DNA of 14,600 nucleotides, taken from positions 1 through 14,600 of the forward strand of contig DQVA01000026.1 in NCBI GenBank assembly GCA_015661965.1, written 5' to 3'. The DNA is from Candidatus Bipolaricaulota bacterium (lineage in GTDB: Bacteria > Bipolaricaulota > Bipolaricaulia > Bipolaricaulales > Bipolaricaulaceae). Positions 7,001 through 14,600 of the stretch are shown here, in pieces (positions within the stretch are counted from its first letter, which is position 1; each line of letters opens with the position of its first letter). The notes under the pieces are model-generated. The model was not told where the DNA came from. It searched no databases and saw nothing but the letters and a program-made list of their open reading frames with translations. The position numbers and the translations under genes are program-made.

Positions 7001-8139
7001 AACCAGACAGGCTAGCGGTGGTGGTGCCCACCTATTGGGGGCCGGTGCAGGGATATGAGCTGGGGAAACCCTCCCCGGCCTACGACCACCCCACCCCCAG
7101 CGCGGGGGAGGGGACCCTGCCCCGCCTTCTGGACTCCCTGGCCGGTATTCCCGCCCCCGAGTTCCGGGTGATCCTGGTGGTAGGGGCCACCCGGGAGGAA
7201 ATCGCCCCCGCGGCGGAACGACGGGTGAAGGATATTTCCAGGCCCTATCGCGGGACTTTCCCCGTCGAGGTGGTGGGGGCGGCTGCCCTGGGGGGCCTGA
7301 AGGAGCGAGTGCGAAAGCCCCCATTTCCCATCTCCCTTTCCGGCTACGGGAACATCAGGAACGTGGGGCTTCTCGCGGGGCTCCTATCCGGGGCAGATGT
7401 ATTGGTACTGTTGGACGATGACGAGGTAGTGGAGCCCGATCACCTTGCCCGGGCGGTGGACTGCCTGCGGCGGGCGGAGGCGCTGGCGGGAGGGCCCGTG
7501 GGGGTGGGAGGGCCGTACCTTGACGCCGCCGGGGAGCCGTTCCTCGCGCAGGGGCCGCCCTGTGGAAATCCCTTCCTGGACAAGGCGCACCACCTGAACG
7601 CCGCCCTGGAACGCCTCCTTGCCGCTGGCGGCCCCGTGCCCACGCCGGTTGCGTTCGGGGGAAACATGGTGCTGGGACGGGCGCTGGCCCGGAAGGTGCC
7701 GTTCGATCCCCTCATCCCCCGGGGGGAAGACATAGACTACGTGCTTTCCAGCTGGCTACTCGGGTACAAGTTTTACTTCGATCGTGAGCTCACGGTGACC
7801 CATCTTCCGCCCCGCGAGCCGCGCCCCTCCCCCTGCGAGGCCCTGCGCCGGGACGTGGTCCGGTTCCTTTACCAGCGGGAGAAGCTGGCCGTCGCCCACT
7901 CCCTGGGGCTCTCCCTCCCCATCGGGCTCGGCCCCTACCCCGGCCGGTTCCTGCAGGAAGACCTGGAGCTCCAGGCCGCTCAGGCGCTGCAAAGGGTTTG
8001 TGGCTGGGAGGGAAAAAGGGTTCAGGGATTCCTGCGGGAAGTGAAAGGGTGGGCCCTTCACCATGGGGGCGATTACTTCTGGCACCTGCGGGCGAGCAAG
8101 GGTGACGGCTGCCCCAGCTGGTTCCCCCCCGCTCCTTAG
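6973..8139 (+). CDS. family 2-like glycosyltransferase (GT-A fold)
   Basis: The 388-residue product has a GT-A nucleotide-sugar transferase layout. The first strand is AVVVPTYWG (15-23), the acidic metal and sugar-nucleotide motif is LLDDDE (146-151), the acceptor-side block is FGGNMVLGR (228-236), and the probable catalytic-base region is PRGEDIDYVL (249-258), followed by THLPP (276-280). The C-terminal 110 residues are helical and specific to its subfamily. No membrane segment is seen. The ATG at 6973 lies 28 bases inside the preceding gene and lacks a Shine-Dalgarno sequence. A GTG at 6997 that overlaps the stop as GTGA is an equally good start and keeps the whole catalytic domain. With two glycosidases just upstream it probably builds the glycoside they degrade, or primes related polymer. 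It does not look like the known mannosylglycerate or glucosylglycerate synthases from memory, so donor and acceptor are unknown. Confidence 0.8.
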   Translation: MAPFVPDEVKPDRLAVVVPTYWGPVQGYELGKPSPAYDHPTPSAGEGTLPRLLDSLAGIPAPEFRVILVVGATREEIAPAAERRVKDISRPYRGTFPVEVVGAAALGGLKERVRKPPFPISLSGYGNIRNVGLLAGLLSGADVLVLLDDDEVVEPDHLARAVDCLRRAEALAGGPVGVGGPYLDAAGEPFLAQGPPCGNPFLDKAHHLNAALERLLAAGGPVPTPVAFGGNMVLGRALARKVPFDPLIPRGEDIDYVLSSWLLGYKFYFDRELTVTHLPPREPRPSPCEALRRDVVRFLYQREKLAVAHSLGLSLPIGLGPYPGRFLQEDLELQAAQALQRVCGWEGKRVQGFLREVKGWALHHGGDYFWHLRASKGDGCPSWFPPAP

Positions 8140-8861
8140 GAAGGTGGGGGAAGCTCCCGGCCGTCCGCGTATACCCGCACCCCGGATATGGTAGGGAACT
8201 CAAGCAGGGTCAACGCAATTTGCCTAGCGGCCAAAGCGGAAAGCTGGGGGGAGAGAGCCTCTGGGATGCCCTCAAGGCGCACCTCGGCCACCCCGCCCCT
8301 GATGGAGACGTCCACCAGCTGGACCCCCTCGGGCAAGGCGGACCAATAGCCGCGCAGCCGCTCCCACCAGGTGGGGCCGGAGAGGAGCAGCCCCAGGGCC
8401 TGTCTGGCCGGGGTGGGCGTGCGGGGCACCCGGCGGATGAGGGGGAAGGGGTTGCCCCCCGGGTCCAAGAAGTACACCTTGACCCAGGTACAGGGGACGT
8501 CCGCAAACCTCACCTCCCGGGCCGCCAATGGCTTGCCCTCGAGGCCGGGGAGCGGCGTAAAGGCCTCCAGCCGCCCCCGCTCGCCGATCGGGAGATCGTA
8601 GAAAAGCACAACCTCCGCCCGCCCGCCCCTTGCCTGGGCGGAGTCCTCCCCCACAAGGCGCCCATAGGAATCGAGGAGCCGCACCCCGATTTCGGCACCA
8701 GCGGGGAGATTTCCCAACACCACCCGCGCCGGGAGCCCCACTTCCTCCCCGGGGGCGGGGGAGAGGATCACCGGCTGGTCCAGGGTGCCGGAGGCCAGGA
8801 AGGCTGCCAGCCCCACTACCGTCAGGCCGAGCAGGAGCAGCCACACCCAGGAGCCGTTCAC
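8136..8861 (-). CDS. membrane-anchored Gmad2 + GerMN domain protein
   Basis: The 241-residue product starts with a signal-anchor helix (about residues 5-24, WVWLLLLGLTVVGLAAFLA). No lipobox cysteine follows, so it should stay anchored with the rest outside the cytoplasm. Residues about 30-105 begin VILSPAPGEEV and match the immunoglobulin-like Gmad2 pattern. Residues about 125-238 match GerMN: VKVYFLDPGG, a helix around TPARQALGLLLSGP, VSIRGGVAEVRL, and the ending LLEFPTISGVRVYADG. GerMN domains occur in spore germination protein GerM and in many non-sporulating bacteria, probably as cell-wall binding or assembly modules. It begins at a GTG that overlaps the rmuC stop as GTGA, with AAGGAGGAG at 8867-8875, five bases away. 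Its TAA and the TAG of the converging glycosyltransferase share bases 8137-8138. Domain calls are confident; the cellular role is not known. Confidence 0.85.
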   Translation of the reverse strand: MNGSWVWLLLLGLTVVGLAAFLASGTLDQPVILSPAPGEEVGLPARVVLGNLPAGAEIGVRLLDSYGRLVGEDSAQARGGRAEVVLFYDLPIGERGRLEAFTPLPGLEGKPLAAREVRFADVPCTWVKVYFLDPGGNPFPLIRRVPRTPTPARQALGLLLSGPTWWERLRGYWSALPEGVQLVDVSIRGGVAEVRLEGIPEALSPQLSALAARQIALTLLEFPTISGVRVYADGRELPPPS

Positions 8862-9903
8862 TCCGGCTCCTCCTTCACCAGCCGCTCCAGCCGCGCCGAG
8901 ACGACTTGCAAGGCCCGCTCCACCTGGTCGTACTTCCCTTGAGCGTTCCTGAGGTGGTTCCCCAGGACGCGGAACTCCCGTTCCACCCCGGAGAGCTGGC
9001 CGGTGAGCTCCCGCAGCTCCCCCAGCACCCGCTCCACGTTCTCCGCCAAAGACAGCCCCCGCAGACCCAGGGCCACCGATTGGAGATAGGCATAGAAGGT
9101 GTTGGGGGAACAGGGGACCACCCGCCGGGACCAGGCGTAGTCCACGAACCCCGCCTCGATCCCCTCATCGGGGGTGATGAGCTCCAGGAACACCCCTTCT
9201 GCCGGCACGTACATGAGGGCGAAGTCCCCCGTTCCCTCTGCGGGGCGGATGTATTTGTCGGCCACGGCGTCCACGTGCTTTTTGGCAGCCCGGAGGAGTT
9301 CCCGCTTGTATTTGCGCCGCTCATCGGGGCCGGCCGCCGCAAGCAGCTTCTGAAACGCCTCCAGGGGGAACTTGGCGTCCACCGGCACCACCATCCCCGA
9401 CAGGAAGATGGCCGCATCCACCCGTTCCCCCCCTTTGAACGCGTACTGCAAGGCATAGCGCTCTTTGGGGAGCACCTGGGCGAGGAGCTCGGAGAGCAGC
9501 CACTCCCCCAGCCCCCCCCGCGCCTTGGGGGCCCGCAGGATGTCCTGCAGGGAGGCGATGTCCTGGGCCAGCTCGGCGATGCGGCGGGAGGCCTCCTCCA
9601 GGGCCCCCAGCTTCTCCTTGACGTCCGCCACTAGCCCCTGCACCCCCGCGAGGCGCTGCCCCAGCGTCCCCTCTTGCCGCTGGAGGAGCTGGGCGGTGGC
9701 GGCAAGCTGTTTCCCCACCTGCTCGGAAAGCCCGGAAAGCTGGCCCGAAAGGAGCTGGGACAGGCGTCCCACCTCCTCGGAGAGGGCCCGGGTGGCCTCG
9801 CGGATGGCAGCGAGTTCCTCCCTGGGCTTTGCCCGCCGCAGGAGAAAGAGCGCGAGCACTGCCACGGCGATCGCCAAACCCGCCAGGGCAATCCACAGCC
9901 CAG

Positions 9904-9907
<4 letters not shown>
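8858..9907 (-). CDS. rmuC: RmuC-family DNA recombination-limiting protein
   Basis: RmuC proteins are predicted nucleases of the restriction-endonuclease-like fold that limit recombination at inverted repeats and have been linked to defence and genome stability. The 349-residue product has one N-terminal membrane helix (about 3-22), a coiled coil rich in Glu, Leu and Gln (about 30-115), and then the RmuC core. Within the core are GGLGEWLLSELL (130-141), the acidic strand pair RVDAAIFLSGMVVPVDAKFP (162-181; the D and D-x-K are the likely nuclease residues), and YVPAEGVFLELI. It is shorter than the E. coli protein (about 475) but typical of compact versions. The ATG overlaps the uvrA stop as ATGA and has AGGAGGT at 9911-9917. 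Coupling to uvrA places it in a DNA-repair transcription unit. Its stop overlaps the next gene as GTGA. Confidence 0.95.
8867..8875 (-). promoter_or_regulatory. strong ribosome binding site deciding the GTG start of the GerMN gene
   Basis: AAGGAGGAG lies within the end of rmuC, five bases before the GTG at 8861. It supports GTG rather than ATG initiation and shows that the GerMN gene can reinitiate on its own after rmuC. Confidence 0.75.
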
Positions 9908-12729
<2,822 letters not shown>

Positions 12730-12767
12730 GGCGGTTTTGAAACGCGGTTTCCCTCCTCGATTTGGGC

Positions 12768-12773
12768 ACTATA
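12768..12773 (-). promoter_or_regulatory. candidate -10 box for the uvrA-rmuC-gerMN operon
   Basis: TATAGT on the minus strand lies 38 bases before the uvrA ATG, in the AT-richer part of the 112-base divergent gap. A second possible -10, TATGAT, lies just upstream at 12784-12789. No convincing -35 element is seen for either. A GAGGAGGG element (12751-12758) lies between this box and the ATG. Confidence 0.4.
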
Positions 12774-12823
12774 ACCCCACTCAATCATACCCCCGGCCCC
12801 AGTCCCGGGCCAGCTCGGCGTGG

Positions 12824-12829
12824 TATAGT
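12824..12829 (+). promoter_or_regulatory. candidate extended -10 box for the secreted CARDB protein
   Basis: TATAGT is preceded by TGG, an extended -10 pattern, and is followed by the GGGAGG ribosome binding site at 12834-12839. The expected transcription start falls within or next to that site, so the leader would be at most a few bases long. Confidence 0.45.
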
Positions 12830-12841
12830 AGGCGGGAGGTG

Positions 12842-14425
12842 ATGGAGGTGCGGAAGTCGGGGCTGTTCAACCTAGCGGTATCGGTGCTCGCTTTAGGACT
12901 AGCGGCTCAAGAGCTTCCTCCCCTGGACTACTTCCAGGTCAGCGACCTTCAACTGGTTTCCCACCAGGCGGTGCTCGAGGGGACCGAGGCCTACACCGGC
13001 CCTACTTGCAGTGCCATCATGCTGGCGTGGCTAGCAGACCACGGGTTTCGGGCACTGCTCCCCGATCTGAACGAGGACGGGGTAATCGACGAGCAGGACA
13101 CCTTGATCTTGGCGGAACGGCTTTCCCCCGCCATGCGGGCGCAGCCGGAGCGGGGGGCACTGGATCCCTGGTTGGTGGATGCCATCGCCCGGTATGTGGC
13201 CGAGCGCTATCCCGACCAGTTCCTGATCAAACTCTACGACGACTCCTTCCGAGAGGAATACCGGGCCGTAATGGGACGGCCATTCGATCCAGGACTTTAC
13301 CCGCATATCGCCTTCGAACTCAGGGGCAACGCCACTCGCGCCGACTACAGCGAGGAGCTCCTCTCGGCCGAGGGGGTGATCCTGGGCTTGGGCCCGGAGA
13401 GGGAGAGGAACCGGTACTTCGTCGGTCGCTCCTTCCGGATGTCCCAGCAGCCCGAAGGGTGGCCCATCGACGTGGTGGACACCGGTGACGACCCGGGCCT
13501 CGCTGGCCTGCAGGCCCAGGTGTTTCCCACTTACATGCGGGAGGGGGAGACGCACTGGTTGGTGGCCTATGGAGGCTGGCAACCGCTGGAGTTCATGCTG
13601 GCCCTATCCCCTGCCGAGGAACTGGGCTTGGGAGAGGAAGAGCACAAATGTGCGGAGAACGCGTTCGGCTATGACGTGGTCACCGTGGAAACGGAGTTCG
13701 GCTCCTTCCAGGTGGAGGAGTGTGCCGTGCACGCTGGGGAGCGAGACCTTTATATCTACACGGTTAGGAACATCGACTTCCTGTACAACGGTTGCGGCAT
13801 CTGCGATTTTTTCCTACCCAACACCACAGGTATCCTTACCTTGGACCAATGGGGGCCGGTGGGGTGGTTACAAAACGTGTGGAGCCAATGGTCCTGGACG
13901 GCGCCGCTTGGCAGCTGTGGTATCATGCCCGGTCAATCGGCTGTGTTCGGGATCGCCGTTCCTGCGCCTACCGTGGACGTGGCCTATCCGGCGCTGGTAT
14001 CCGCCTGTGTCAATCCCATCGCTGACCTAGTGCCTAGGATCGAGTTCCTCACCACCGGGCCCGGCGAGGCGGAGGAGGGATGTCCCGACCTTGTCATCTT
14101 AAGGTTTACCGGGTGTTGGAACTACGATGCCAAGCAGAGGCCCTTTGCCAAGGTGGACGTGTGGGTGAAGAACCAAGGCACGGTAGCGGCGTACAACGTG
14201 CAGGTGTGTGTCACGGCGGACGGCCAGTCCACCATCGTCTCCGCTGGCACCATAGCACCTGGCTTCACCAGGCATGTGAACGTTGTGGTATACCTTCCGG
14301 TCGGCACCTTACCGTTCCCGCTCTCGGTCCACGTGATGGTGGATTGCCAGGACAAGATAGAGGAGTGTGACGAGACCAACAACACCGCCAACTTTACGAT
14401 CGGTCGAGCCGATATGTGTCACTGA
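12842..14425 (+). CDS. secreted protein with C39-protease-like N-terminus, EF-hand loop and C-terminal CARDB domain
   Basis: The 527-residue product starts with a signal peptide (MEVRKSG, then a hydrophobic run to about residue 21; cleavage near AAQ). Residues 51-68 (YTGPTCSAIMLAWLADHG) resemble the active-site helix start of C39-like peptidases, where a C-G-P-T motif is expected. Here the Cys position is T52 and a Cys occurs instead at 56. A canonical calcium EF-hand loop follows (D75, N77, D79, G80, I82, D86). A Cys-rich middle (270-427, ten Cys) suggests disulfides and export. Residues about 414-518 form a CARDB domain ending VMVDCQDKIEECDETNN. The frame is open further upstream, but that part is antisense to uvrA. 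The ATG at 12842 is two bases from GGGAGG; a GTG two codons later has better spacing (eight bases). Its exact function is unknown; calcium-stabilised surface binding is plausible. Confidence 0.8.
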   Translation: MEVRKSGLFNLAVSVLALGLAAQELPPLDYFQVSDLQLVSHQAVLEGTEAYTGPTCSAIMLAWLADHGFRALLPDLNEDGVIDEQDTLILAERLSPAMRAQPERGALDPWLVDAIARYVAERYPDQFLIKLYDDSFREEYRAVMGRPFDPGLYPHIAFELRGNATRADYSEELLSAEGVILGLGPERERNRYFVGRSFRMSQQPEGWPIDVVDTGDDPGLAGLQAQVFPTYMREGETHWLVAYGGWQPLEFMLALSPAEELGLGEEEHKCAENAFGYDVVTVETEFGSFQVEECAVHAGERDLYIYTVRNIDFLYNGCGICDFFLPNTTGILTLDQWGPVGWLQNVWSQWSWTAPLGSCGIMPGQSAVFGIAVPAPTVDVAYPALVSACVNPIADLVPRIEFLTTGPGEAEEGCPDLVILRFTGCWNYDAKQRPFAKVDVWVKNQGTVAAYNVQVCVTADGQSTIVSAGTIAPGFTRHVNVVVYLPVGTLPFPLSVHVMVDCQDKIEECDETNNTANFTIGRADMCH

Positions 14426-14600
14426 ATTAGTACCCAAAGGTTGCCACCTGGTGGCCCCGGCCTCGCGGAGTGGAGGGCGGTGGAGATAGAGGCTGGGGCT
14501 GGGGTACCAGCTGCGGGCCGAGATCCCCCAGGCGGCGATGCCGGCTTTCCGGGCCCTGAAGATAGCCCCGTCCACGCTGGTGGAGCGGCTGGCCTAGTCC
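14426..14600. other. 175-base tail without a complete gene
   Basis: After the CARDB gene stop there is a tight inverted repeat (GCCACC-T-GGTGGC, 14443-14455) without a T-run, so it is not a convincing terminator. The rest is GC-rich. The only coding-like stretch is the short frame described separately at 14490-14597. No start codon with a ribosome binding site is seen on either strand. Confidence 0.5.
14490..14597 (+). pseudogene. possible protein C-terminus remnant (35 codons ending in TAG)
   Basis: Between an in-frame TAG at 14487-14489 and a TAG at 14595-14597, the plus-strand frame reads RLGLGYQLRAEIPQ then AAMPAFRALKIAPSTLVERLA. The amphipathic, Ala/Leu-rich composition and the ending look like a normal protein tail, faintly like squalene/phytoene-synthase-type C-termini (PAF...L.LA...L..L). 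There is no good start codon or ribosome binding site, and the upstream stop cuts it off. It is either a relic or chance open frame in GC-rich DNA. Confidence 0.25.

Noticed and set aside
8785..8861. Lipoprotein signal in the GerMN protein
   Set aside because: No cysteine follows the hydrophobic helix, so a signal anchor is the better reading.
12730..12841. LexA-type operator upstream of uvrA
   Set aside because: No CTGT-N8-ACAG or GAAC-N4-GTTC palindrome is present in the gap.
14443..14455. Inverted repeat as a terminator for the CARDB gene
   Set aside because: The loop is one to three bases and no T-run follows, so a Rho-independent terminator is not supported.

Overview
The window is high-GC, compact bacterial chromosome with genes packed end to end, often overlapping by a few bases. 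The strong preference for GC-ending codons, a divergent promoter with a -10 box seven bases from the start codons (leaderless style), and the mix of CsaB, a Gmad2/GerMN protein, RmuC and a secreted CARDB protein suggest a deep-branching, possibly thermophilic, free-living bacterium. Thermus-like bacteria or an uncultured candidate phylum would fit. No taxonomic marker settles it.

Region 1 (1-2096, minus strand) is an envelope operon: a 74-codon remnant of a MATE-type transporter C-terminus, then csaB (polysaccharide pyruvyl transferase), then rsmH (16S rRNA m4C1402 methyltransferase, normally the head of the division/cell-wall cluster). The remnant and csaB share an ATGA overlap, and csaB and rsmH overlap by 32 bases. 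A further dcw-type gene may begin at the left edge.

Region 2 (2097-2178) is a short divergent promoter. Its two halves are imperfect inverted copies of each other, each carrying TATACT seven bases from a start codon. Region 3 (2179-8139, plus strand) is a cytoplasmic carbohydrate cassette of three overlapping genes: a GH38 alpha-mannosidase-family enzyme with all key catalytic residues, a GH36-like clan GH-D TIM-barrel enzyme, and a family 2-like glycosyltransferase. Two predicted hydrolases with one transferase suggest synthesis and turnover of one intracellular glycoside or glycan, perhaps mannose-containing; the substrate is unknown.

Region 4 (8136-12729, minus strand) is uvrA-rmuC-gerMN-like, joined by ATGA and GTGA overlaps, so a DNA-repair and genome-maintenance pair is translationally coupled to a membrane-anchored Gmad2/GerMN protein. 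The last gene converges on the glycosyltransferase with interlocked stop codons. Region 5 (12842-14425, plus strand) is a secreted protein with a C39-protease-like start that appears to lack the usual catalytic Cys, an EF-hand calcium loop and a C-terminal CARDB domain. The final 175 bases hold no complete gene, only a 35-codon open stretch that looks like a protein tail.

The most unusual features are the inverted promoter duplication next to the truncated MATE gene, the unassigned GH38/GH-D/GT cassette, and the probable pseudo-protease.
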